Below are positions 1-8,714 of a stretch of 21,573 nucleotides of DNA, piece by piece. The position numbers and the translations under genes are program-made. Under the pieces are notes generated by a model that was not told the origin of the DNA, did not search any database, and saw only the letters and a program-made list of their open reading frames with translations. The stretch spans positions 1 through 21,573 of the forward strand of contig SGPM01000406.1 in the NCBI GenBank assembly GCA_004802725.1, in the 5' to 3' direction. This stretch comes from Antrodiella citrinella. Lineage: Eukaryota > Basidiomycota > Agaricomycetes > Polyporales > Steccherinaceae. The stretch's first letter is position 1. The number at the start of each line of letters is the position of its first letter.

Positions 1-1
1 C

Positions 2-244
2 GACGCGGACAGCACTCGTCAGTCAATGATTTTCTATTCCGCGGGCGGTCTTTTCCGTTGGGTACGCCAGGGTCATATGACTCAAGAAGCTTATCTGAAC
101 GGCGGGGTCAAGCCAGCGAAAGGAGAGAAGAAGCGGCGTCAGACTGCTGCTGAAAAGCGTGCGGCGGATGAGGAGGGAGAGCATCGCTGGGATGCCGGGT
201 GGTCCCTGTATCCGCGTATTCAAGATTTGTTGTCTCGTACATAG
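2..244 (+). CDS. 3' end of an unrecognised gene (partial)
   Basis: The frame is open from base 2 to a TAG at 242-244 and gives about 80 residues. The 5' part lies outside the window. There is an ATG at 26, but the open frame continues upstream of it, and a CAG at 20-22 could also be an intron acceptor, so the true N-terminus is unknown. The peptide begins with a hydrophobic/aromatic stretch (FYSAGGLF), then RWVRQGH, then a basic helix-like segment rich in Lys, Arg, Glu and Ala, and ends with an aromatic segment (WDAGWSLYP). I recognise no family. Its composition looks protein-like rather than random, and non-coding sequence with stops in all frames follows directly. Confidence 0.45.
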   Translation, partial: DADSTRQSMIFYSAGGLFRWVRQGHMTQEAYLNGGVKPAKGEKKRRQTAAEKRAADEEGEHRWDAGWSLYPRIQDLLSRT

Positions 245-707
245 ATGCTCTCAATTTGTTTGCAGTTGTGAACCAAAGTGTAGACGTTCGGGGTGATGTT
301 ATGGGCTGAGAAGATAAGATAAGATGATTCGTCGATGGGTCGGACCCGAAAGATGTCGGTTGCGCTCTCCGATCTCATTCAGTGATTTACTTGTGAGTAC
401 TTGAGTCCTCAGGCCTCAAGGCCTCATATCTCACCCTCTTGGTCGTCTTATATGTCGCCTTCCTCTCTCCCAGATTTCGCCCCTCCCAGGGGCAATTGCA
501 CTCCGAGTGTCTCCTGGTGCTGCCGATCGGACAATCAAGGTGTTAAATCCTTTCTTTGAAGGTGTCGTCGGTTATTGTCTTTGTGGGCCAAAAGACCTTT
601 CAACGACAAACACATTTCCGTTCTTTGAGGTGAGCCAACTATATATGAGGATGTGAGGGGATCCCGACGGCCACATCTTCTCTTTACCCCCCCCTCCTCT
701 ACTCCTC
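245..707. other. Intergenic region
   Basis: No convincing gene is seen here. It separates the partial gene from the next plus-strand gene. It contains a short direct repeat of GGCCTCAAGGCCTCA type near 410-425, a TATA-like ATATAT near 641, and a strongly pyrimidine-rich tract (about 676-706) running into the next ATG. Pyrimidine-rich tracts just upstream of the start are common in filamentous fungal promoters. Confidence 0.5.
640..649 (+). promoter_or_regulatory. TATA-like element upstream of the 708 gene
   Basis: CTATATATGA lies about 60 bases before the proposed ATG at 708 and is followed by a long C/T-rich stretch. This arrangement fits a fungal core promoter, but position and composition are the only support. 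Confidence 0.3.
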
Positions 708-1458
708 ATGCAGAACCAGTACGTCGGCCTGTCTTACTGCGGAGTATTTTCTCTCTACTTACACATTGATTTTAGGTCTACCATCAAGTACCACTCCGGT
801 CATACTGAGGCATTCTTCGCCTTTAACGGTCGTCAAATTCCGTATCGATGCAATATTGTCCTAGTCGATGTTATTGGAGACTGTGAGTACCCGCCTTTCT
901 CTTCCACGACTTTCCGGCTGATGGAGGCATCAACGATAGTTGCTCTATTCATCGGAGCCTCCGCCGAAGGACCAGGTCCCTACGAGTCTTTCGTCATGCC
1001 TGATTGGGTGTTTACGGTCGACCAGGTACTTCATATATACTTCTACATGAAACATTCCTGACTAAACATTGACGACGCATTGGTAGACCTCTAACGTGGT
1101 GTACTGGGGACCCCGTGAAGTAGTCAAGATCAGTCATTGCCGCTTGTACTTTCAATCAACGGAAGACCTTCTGGCGTTTTCTTCTACCCTTGTTGAGATC
1201 GCCGGACGCGTAGCCCATACCGCTCAGCTCACTGCCGGCTGCATAGCTACTGCTCGTCAGCTGCTCTCTCCCCCTTTGACCATGGAGAAAGAAGTCTCGA
1301 CCTCGGAGATCGATGGATATACTCCGGCAGTTGCTGAGGTCGGATTCCCGGCCCAAGAGGGGGTTTTCTCAACCATATTGACCGTAGTCTTCGTAATCTT
1401 CCTTGTCGTGACGATGGGCTCGCCTCAGGGATCAGACGGAGACATGTTTTGGTGGTAG
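708..1458 (+). CDS. Small protein with one C-terminal membrane helix, unknown function
   Basis: Proposed exons are 708-718, 776-882, 940-1025 and 1087-1458, giving 191 residues in one consistent frame. Donors are GTACGT, GTGAGT and GTACTT; every acceptor ends in TAG. The first exon is only 11 nt and encodes four residues. The soluble part contains aromatic and beta-like segments (YHSGHTEAFFAFNGR, VVYWGPREVV, HCRLYF), then a helical stretch near residues 95-130. A hydrophobic run (FSTILTVVFVIFLVVTMG) at about residues 160-180 is followed by a short tail ending FWW, so the protein is probably tail-anchored. I recognise no family. The two BTB genes follow on the same strand. The frame continuity across three introns makes a real gene likely. 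Confidence 0.65.
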
Positions 1459-1805
1459 ATACATATCTCTTGACTCGAAATCAACTCCCAGTCCCCTCAT
1501 TCCTGATTTCTGAATGTGCGTGTCCGTGAGATATATAAATTATAATACATTGCTCTTCTCGTTGAATATTGAGTTCGGCCTGCATGCGGGCCGGTTGAGT
1601 GGCGAGGGCGATTTCAGGAGTAGGCGCCTGAGAGCCTTTCATGACATTGCAACTGACGATCATGAATGAAAGCACAAAGCCCAACAAAGAGCCGAAAGGG
1701 TCAAACGACGACAATCAATGCCCTTTATCTGCAGGACAGGTAGATGAGTGGCCACCCACTAGTCCTTCCCAGGTTCTCTCTCTCCACGTCCACATCTTTT
1801 AGACC
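1459..1805. other. Intergenic region between the small membrane-protein gene and the first BTB gene
   Basis: No supported gene is seen. An AT-rich ATATATAAATTATAATAC stretch near 1531-1548 may serve 3'-end formation of the upstream gene or the promoter of the downstream gene. A pyrimidine-rich run (about 1775-1802) precedes the BTB start codon. Confidence 0.45.
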
Positions 1806-2771
1806 ATGTCGGATACATCTTCATATCGCTTCACAGGAGGTATGCTTGTCTTCCAAGTAAGCTATCTGCTCTTCACACTGTGTCCATTTCTCATGCTGAC
1901 AATAATCTACCTAGGTACAGGGCAGAATGTTTAGACTTCACCAAGACGTTCTAGTCGCTCGATCCCAATTCTTCAGGGATATGTTCTCCCTTCCTCCGGA
2001 AGGGGAACGAGCACTTGAAGGACAAACGGAGGAGACACCCATAGTGATACCTGGTGTTACGTGGGAGGACTTCACCAGCGTGTTGTACTTGTTTTACGGT
2101 CGAGAATTGTGAGTACAGCGCTTCAGGCTTTTTCAAACGAGAGACTGACAACCGTGACTGTGTCCAGCGATCAGGGCTACAAGTTCTCTGAGGATTCATT
2201 AATTGGAATCCTCCGGCTGTCCAACAAGTGGCAGATCGCTGGCGGACGTGCCTTTGTCATTCCCCAGCTCACCGCCGAGTCCGACGTCGATCCTGTCGTT
2301 TGGTTCTCCCTAGCCTGTCATGAACGTGTCCGGCCATGGTTCATACCTTCCTTCATGGCCATAGCAGCAAAAACATTCACCGAGGATGATGTTTGTCTTA
2401 TCGGAATCACATGGGTCGCATATTTCACGCAGTTGAGAGAGGAGCGGTACAACTTCCGACGACTTGCCCTGACTGTACCCCCTCCTACCCGCGCCGAGAT
2501 TCATGAATGCGACGATGAATGCTCCAAAAGGTGGCCGCTGGTGTGGAGGTACTTTCTCGTGGCTTGGTTCTACGCAGAAGACTTCTTAGAACCACAGGAG
2601 CTACTCGAGATGTTTGAGGAAGTCAATGCCAAGAACCTAGGCCTCTGCGAAACCTGTTTGGATGCGGTTGTGGATACGCTGAGAAGCGATCCGATGATGC
2701 GTATGGAGGCAGAGTCGCTCAGGGAGGGCGCGAGGAAGGCTACGGAAATGGTAGTGTTTGAGGACGACTAG
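1806..2771 (+). CDS. BTB/POZ domain protein, fungal type (copy 1)
   Basis: Proposed exons are 1806-1856, 1915-2108 and 2168-2771, giving 282 residues. Splicing joins LVFQ to VQGRMFRLHQDVL, the usual opening of a fungal BTB domain (F-x-V-x-x-x-x-F-x-x-H/x-x-x-L), followed by ARSQFFRDMF. The BTB fold covers about residues 10-100. The C-terminal half is helical and contains WPLVW, preceded by a C-x3-C pair, and later CETC near residue 240. BTB domains mediate dimerisation and often act as Cul3 adaptors, but no second known domain is visible, so the role is open. The next gene is a diverged paralogue with the same layout. The start is the first ATG in frame and lies just after a pyrimidine-rich leader. 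Confidence 0.85.
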
Positions 2772-2985
2772 TGTATCTTTCAGATAGCGCAGCTAATGTA
2801 CCATGATAATGGATTGATTCTCTTCACTCTTTCATCTGTCGTTCAGTTTATCGGTGACTTTGAAAGTTGAGCGCTCAGCGCTTGAGAGCGATAGAGATTG
2901 CGGAACCTTCTGCACTCCTTCCAAGTCGCTCAGGTTTGACCTCCTGATATCATCTACTACAAGTCATATATACCACGGCATCTCA

Positions 2986-4137
2986 ATGACAGAACCCAAT
3001 GCTCAGCCTGAGAGGTCTACCATCCGATGCGAAGAATTTTTCATTGTGGAAGCCGGCCTGCCTATAAATCTGCATATGAAGGTGGGCAGCATTCAAATTC
3101 AATAGTTTCCCCTGCGGCCCTACCAGCCTCTAATTCATGATTTCATCGTGGGAAGTACAGGTCGAGGACGAATTCTTTGCTATCCCGACTGAAGTGCTAC
3201 GCCGCAGATCTCTTACCTTCAAAGAGCTCACCGATGTCATCCGGGGTACCCAGTCTGGCGAAGGCAGCAGCGATCAGCAAGCGATCAGCTTGGACACCGG
3301 TCTTAGCGATGCACATCCTCGCGTTGTTCGCAAAGAAGAGTTCCGGACGCTGTGTCGATATCTCATGGGGGGGTTGGAAAGGTGCGAGCACTCAACATGT
3401 CTTTCAGTCTCATGAATCTCACCTGTCACGATTTTTGATGCAGCGGTCATGATGTTTATTCTATCGAGGAGCTTGAACATCTTTTGAAGCTCGCAACTAT
3501 CTGGCACATCCCTGAGGCCCGTGAATTTGCTGTCCGATCCTTGGACAAGGTGCTGAGCCTCAGTCGAACAGAAGATGCAGCTCAAAGGTTCCGCATGGCA
3601 TACCTCTACCAAGTTAGCTCGTGGTTTCTCCCAGCGTTCAAATCTATCGCTGGACAGCAATTCTTGACAAAGAGGCAAATGGAAATCCTGGGGACCTCAT
3701 GGATTGCCGACTTTCTGCAGGTACAAGAGGAGTGGCTCTACCACCGCCGAACGCTTGTGTTCAGATACCAGAAATCTGATAACTTTCCAATGGAAATGCC
3801 GGTGTGTCTGGAAGAACCCTCCTGCAAGAGTTTGTGGCCCTACGTGTGGGAGAGGTTTGTGGCTCGTCTGACGGCTTCGGACCAATGCGCTCCGGATGAG
3901 GAGACGATGAAGAAGATGCTCGATGAGGACTACTATCAGGCTCAGCAAGTAGAACAGGCCCCATGCGAGAAATGCTACGCCGCAATCGGGGAGATGATGT
4001 CGTTGGAGGGTATCTTGGGAAGGGAGGCAATGGCTGTACATGGGGAGGCAATGGCGCAGTTTGCTCTTCAGTCGTTCCCTCCGGAGTGGTCAGATGAGCA
4101 AGAGAAGCTTTCGATGGACTGGCCAGCTTCAGGGTGA
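2986..4137 (+). CDS. BTB/POZ domain protein, fungal type (copy 2)
   Basis: Proposed exons are 2986-3081, 3161-3381 and 3444-4137, giving 336 residues. The first intron uses GTGGGC and TACAG, the second GTGCGA and GCAG. The N-terminus (EEFFIVEAGLPINLHMK, spliced to VEDEFFAIPTEVL) is a divergent BTB start, and an acidic/Ser-rich insertion enlarges the domain. The C-terminal half follows copy 1: EELEHLLKLATIWHIP matches its DSLIGILRLSNKWQI segment, and SWFLPAFKSIA matches its PWFIPSFMAIA. A C-x5-C pair precedes WPYVW, and CEKC matches CETC of copy 1. The frame stops at TGA 4135-4137. A GTGAGT overlapping that stop and a TTCTCAG near 4180 could instead splice to a short final exon ending WAS-stop. 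Confidence 0.82.
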
Positions 4138-4290
4138 GTACATGGTATGTTCAGTACGCTCATTTCTGATGTTATTCTCAGTTGGGCATCATAATTAATC
4201 ACACTCTCTTCCGCATCTTCCACACCAACGTAGGACTCAGCCGCGAAGTATACATCCTCTACGTTAGAACACGTCTAGTAGAAATACGAA

Positions 4291-5129
4291 CTACAAATTT
4301 TTGGAAGCCCACTTCGGTGTCACCCACGATGGTCTCTTCTTCACGGAAGAGAGAATGAGCTGTCGACCGTCTGCTCTGATGTGTCCGATCCTTATATCTG
4401 CCCACTTTTCAATCGGCCCTTGCCACCACCACGTCTGACATGTGGCCAGAGGACCCCAGTAATGACAAAAAATATCACCAACACGCACGTCAGGATGTTC
4501 AATGAAATCGGGGGGCGCATCCATGGGTTGTGGCCCCCTGGAGTGATACCAGTAAGTGAACGGATCGTCATAAAGACCATCAGTGTTCGGGAACTTGCGG
4601 TGACGTCTTGTATACTTTGAGCGTAGGAGTTGAGCGTCCCTAGAGAGACGTGTGCTGATGATGTAATACGGTGAGTATCATTGTGGTCCAGAGACAGAGG
4701 CAGCTTACTAGACTTGGGTAGAAGGTCCGCCGATAGCTACCGCCTCTGGGATCTCGGAAGCAGGACGAGCTAAAGGGGAGTATCTCACTCCGACACCCAG
4801 AAACGGAGACACAGGTCTCGATGGCGGACGGCTACGAGAGACCTGATTCCCTTCTTCTTGTTCTTTCTCTATGGGGGAGGCTAACGTCTCGAGGCTCTCT
4901 GGAAAGGACTCGGGCTTGACTTCGATCTCACTGATCAAATGTTAACATGAAGTAATGCCGTAGGGTAAAGTGGGATGTACCGTGAGGGGAGGGGCCCAAA
5001 ATCTTGGAGTTTCGTTGGAACACCGTGGATGTTTTGATTGGGAGTACAATGAGAAGAGAAGTTAAGATCGGTAACGGCACCACGATGAATGTCAACGCGA
5101 ACAGAGAACCGGTGAGTTATAGCGGGCAT
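4291..5129 (-). CDS. Ser/Pro-rich protein of unknown function, minus strand
   Basis: The only minus-strand gene I can support. In transcript order the exons are 5129-4981, 4930-4709 and 4654-4291. Donors are GTACAT and GTAAGC, acceptors GATCAG and CATCAG, and the frame is continuous for 244 residues. The middle is acidic then Ser/Pro/Arg-rich (SRSRPPSRPVSPF), likely disordered. The last exon is more ordered and rich in Trp and aromatic residues (FTYWYHSRGPQP, FCHYWGPLATC, TWWWQGP) and ends KWASKNL. I do not recognise the family. The first exon is the weak point: ATG 5127-5129 is the first in its frame, but a different frame across the same bases encodes a hydrophobic helix, so the N-terminus may be wrong. 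It is divergent from the WD40 gene. Confidence 0.5.
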
Positions 5130-5354
5130 GATACAAATGCGAAAGATAGAGAAGGGAAAGGTAGACGTAGATGTTGTACCGCTAATTGCGGCCTCGGAAG
5201 CGGAAGTGACATCGCATTGAACAAAGAGACTTTGTCTGCAGAAGCTACGGCTGTCACGAATCCGATATCAATAAGCGCTGGCACACCCTTGCAATTGAAC
5301 GAGCGTCAAGTACTACATTGGACGTACGGTCTTCCACGCGTTCCCCCCCTACCA
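5130..5354. promoter_or_regulatory. Probable shared promoter region of a divergent gene pair
   Basis: About 225 bases separate the proposed starts of the minus-strand gene and the plus-strand WD40 gene. A plus-strand frame runs open from ATG 5004 into the WD40 gene, so part of this interval could be coding. I place the WD40 start at 5355 because a propeller of this kind usually begins only a few residues before its first Gly-His. No clear regulatory motif was identified. Confidence 0.3.
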
Positions 5355-6945
5355 ATGTTTCCAAAGTACAAGGAGCATCAAAGGCTACGCGGGGGTCATA
5401 AGGCTGGTATTCTATCCGCCGAGTTTAGTCCTCAAGGAACTTATCTGGCGACTGGATGTAACGCGGGTCAAGTATGCATCTGGGACGTGAAAGAGGGCGA
5501 ACTATTGCACCGACTATCGGGCAAGGAGAAATCCCCAGTTCTGTGCCTTCTATGGACATCCGATGAGGAAGACACCATTATCTGCGGATTGCAAGACGGC
5601 ACCATTGGAATAATCTCAATCCAGCGCGAGAAGGTAAGAGAAGAGCAAGGGCGAAATGAAGATTAGAACTAACGTCCACTCACTGTAGGGTCAAATCCTA
5701 TTCACAGGGTGCATTACTCACGGGCAACCTGTGGAATGCCTAGCCTTCGAGCACGTTAATCAATGGATCGTCTCCGGTGCTAAGGACGAGGTGAAGGTCT
5801 GGAAGCTTTCCTCCGGTACGTACCCTGGTAATATACATTGTTTCCAAGCTATTCTTATAGGGACCTTCCAGATACGATATCAGGTATTCATGATCTGCCT
5901 CCGCCCCCAAGTGATTCTGCTATTGAGGCCAGTCCGGTGATCGTAACCAGTCTCAGCTGGAGACAATCCGAACTTCTGGTAACATATATGCATCATGGGA
6001 TAGCGTAAGAGAGCGCCCTCCTTGTCATGCTTCATCGAATCTTTCTGATCAGATTTTGTAGTATCTTTGACTGGGCTCAACGCTGGAGACTGGTCGCATC
6101 GTATAGAGGTAAAGGCCTGATGTACGTACCTATGTTTTCGAAAGATGATGGCAATTGACCCAGCTTGGGGGCAGAGCGGCGGCACAGGTCTCTCCAGATG
6201 GATGTCTGGTAGCATGCTCTAATATCCACAATGGCTACGACGTCTACGATATTCGCTCCCAGGTACCCAAATTCAGCCTCAAGCAAGAGGTCCCGTTGGA
6301 CCGACGGTTGCCGACACCTATATCCTTCATTCACGAAGGAGCGGCCATCTTCACAGGTAGTGGCAAGGGTACCTGTTGTCTGTGGGATGCCTCCAATGGT
6401 CGAATAGTACAGGAGTTAGTCGTGGCTGGTAAGCGCAGACCCTTTAGCTCAGAAGTCAGCCCTTTCTCATACTTGAAGGCTATTTCGCTCCCAGATTACG
6501 AAGTGCTCGCTATCTCGGTAAGGATATCAATGCACCGCTTGATATTGGTGTTTATGTATCTCTAGGGTTTCAAGAATTCGACGTCTGACGTGTTCTCGCT
6601 GGTCACTGGTATATTCAACTTAGATGCTTCAGAGAACCCAGTGAACGTGATCCTTTGGCAAGCTGAGAAACTTGGTACGAGGACTTGTTTATATTCATCG
6701 AACACCTTATTGACCCTACATTTATCTGACCAGAAGATGGCTCCTCGGTGTCGTCTGACGTTGTTCACTCTGATGTTCCGTCTCGTTCAAGATTATCCTG
6801 GGTGAGCTTTTCAGCACCGTATTCAAGCCTGAAGCTCAGACATAATAAATAGATTCAGAAAGTTCTACATGTTCTCATTGGTGGTTTGGCTGCGCTGTGT
6901 GTGAGACTTGTCATTTCCCAATTGTACTCTTTTTATGAGCAATGA
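5355..6945 (+). CDS. WD40 beta-propeller protein with C-terminal membrane helix
   Basis: Nine proposed exons: 5355-5633, 5689-5815, 5872-6004, 6062-6121, 6175-6428, 6495-6517, 6566-6674, 6734-6801 and 6853-6945, about 381 residues in one frame. Exon 4 could start at 6053 instead. Seven WD-like blades are visible: GGHKAGILSAEFS...VCIWDV; LCLLW...GTIGIIS; CLAFEHVNQWIVSGAKDEVKVWKL; TSLSWRQSELLVTYMHHG...DW; AAQVSPDGCLVACSN...DVYDI; ISFIHEGAAIFTGSGKGT...LWD; and a last blade ending VNVILW. A short Ser-rich linker follows, then a hydrophobic helix (VLIGGLAALCVRLVISQLY) in the final 30 residues, ending YEQ. Propellers are scaffolds; the terminal helix implies membrane anchoring with the propeller in the cytosol. 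The stop (6943-6945) overlaps an ATG at 6942. Confidence 0.8.
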
Positions 6946-7087
6946 ATTTGATTCCTCTTCGCCGTACGGCGGCGCATACAATTATTGGCGCTACCTGCCT
7001 ATCACAAGCGCTGAATCATTGTACGTGCGTCTGGCTACATCGTTTCCGACCTCTTCTCTCTTACTATCGACCGTCAAGCTCGCGCAT

Positions 7088-8375
7088 ATGTCCCACACAG
7101 TTCAAGGTATGTCAATCGTCGCTCGCTGCTATCACTATCTTCTGATACTATCTCAGCCTATAGCTACATATGCCTTCTCCTCGAGATGATTCTCCTGAAC
7201 CCAATGCAGTACCTGGGAGTCCTGACGCGTCAAGTGGCCCAGATACTTCTATCCCCTCTCAGCTATCTCGTTGCGCTGTGCATCTTCGCAGCGGTGGCAG
7301 GAATCGCTGGTCCGTCGATGGTGAATGCCATCGTGAAGCCTCTTTGTCAACTTCCCGTTGTTTCCCTCCTATGCTCATCTTCGTCTATCAACTACGGGCA
7401 ATTTGAGCAAAACAATGCCTATGACGTTCGTTGGGCCGATTTCCCATCCCTCATGGCCACTGAAGTCGCAGCTTTGGAGGATCTGTTCTCAGAGAGTCAG
7501 AGTCAGACGGGTTCGGGCCTGAGCCGACGGATCAAGAAAGCCCAACTATCGGCCTCAGCAGTGGCCGGCTTCGTCAAGGGGAGCGAGATACCAGGACGTG
7601 ATGTCCTCGTCCCTATCTTGGACGACATTGTTCAAAGTGCGAACAGCTCAGCCCGATGTTTGCTGTACTTTGAGCGTCGACTGCACGGAGCTCTGGATCA
7701 GTAAGTAAACCATTTGACTTACTCAAGTCTATTGCTGACGGTGGCGATCTTCGCAGCATCATCTCTCATAATCAATTTGTCGCTCGAAGACTCCGCAATC
7801 AGCTCCTAGCTTCTGAACACCTTGTCCTTAGCCAGGATAAGCAGCAAGTCAAGGACATTGTATTGGTCGCTTTTGCCGAATCCATGACCATGATAGCGGA
7901 TCATTTGTCGTCGCTCATCATGGATGGACAGCAGTGTTTTGGCGACCTTCTTCACTTGGACAACCATCTCTCACTTCTTCACTCCGCCGTATCCCGCGAG
8001 CAATGGTCAGCAAGCACCCAACAGTCTGATCTTCTTGGAAGTTTTTGGGCCAAGTTTCATATCTATAATTCTCAACTGCGATCCCTCAACATGCATCTCC
8101 GTTTGTTGAAGAACCTGCACTCTTATCAAAGCCGGGCTTCGGTCTACGTGGCTGACACGCTACAGATTGTGGAAAGCACCGAAATGGACATGACTCTGTT
8201 GCATCAACGGGTCACTTCACCGCAAGATGAGAGCGGGGAGATAGCTCTGGAAGTTCACCTAGGAAGCATAAGTCTTGGTATTCAGAGGTTGATTGAGACG
8301 AGAGGGAAGGCTTCCGTGAAGACTTGGACCTCCGACGACATATCATTTGTAGAGGGTACCGAAGATTTGGCATAA
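7088..8375 (+). CDS. Membrane-anchored helical protein, uncharacterised Agaricomycete family
   Basis: Proposed exons are 7088-7106, 7157-7700 and 7757-8375, giving 393 residues. The N-terminal ~80 residues are hydrophobic, with a clear membrane helix (YLVALCIFAAVAGIAGPSM) and a following PLCQLPVVSLLC segment. A long all-helical region follows, starting RWADFPSLM and containing many Leu/Ser heptad-like stretches and no enzyme motif. From memory, the order of membrane segment, PLC-x-(I/L)-P, DFP-x-L-M and a long helical tail matches a widespread Agaricomycete family of unknown function. The start is uncertain: ATG 7088 splices in frame, but ATG 6942, overlapping the WD40 stop, could begin an alternative first exon ending near 7019. 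It is co-directional with the WD40 gene. Confidence 0.72.
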
Positions 8376-8633
8376 TATACTTGGAGATATGACTGTCTAC
8401 TTACTATATGCTCTTGATGTGCTGCCCTCGTTGACGTGGCTTGAAATTCCTCTCATTCAGGATGACGAGCTACTGCAGTCTCCGGCACGACGGACTCGAA
8501 CTAGGAGGAGGTTGGTTTCGGCGTCTAGCGTCGTCTTCTACTTTGAACGTTTGCTTTGATGTCGATACACAAAGCCCGTCCACCTCTCACTCCTCAGATC
8601 TCGACAACCAGCTGCCCCCAACGCGCCAACGCG

Positions 8634-8714
8634 ATGTCTGCCCTCTCTCCTCTTCCCTACTGTCCACTTCAGATTCACCATCCCATCCATATCCATCATC
8701 CCATCTATGTCTGA
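8634..8714 (+). other. Upstream ORF overlapping the start of the coiled-coil gene
   Basis: An ATG at 8634 opens a 26-codon frame that ends at TGA 8712-8714, overlapping the proposed main start ATG 8707-8709 in another frame. Its second half is a run of His, Pro and Ile codons made by a CATCC-type microrepeat. If the transcript includes it, it would limit initiation at 8707. The rest of 8376-8706 shows nothing supportable. Confidence 0.3.

Noticed and set aside
1481..1714. Minus-strand frame with a hydrophobic stretch between two plus-strand genes
   Set aside because: It begins at a TTG, not ATG, and I found no upstream exon or recognisable domain.
5004..5354. N-terminal extension of the WD40 protein from ATG 5004
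   Set aside because: The frame is open, but the extension is low-complexity, overlaps the minus-strand gene antisense, and is unneeded for the propeller. It is not excluded.
6605..6628. A 24-nt GT...AG stretch in WD40 exon 7 as an intron
   Set aside because: It is too short for a spliceosomal intron, and the frame reads straight through it.
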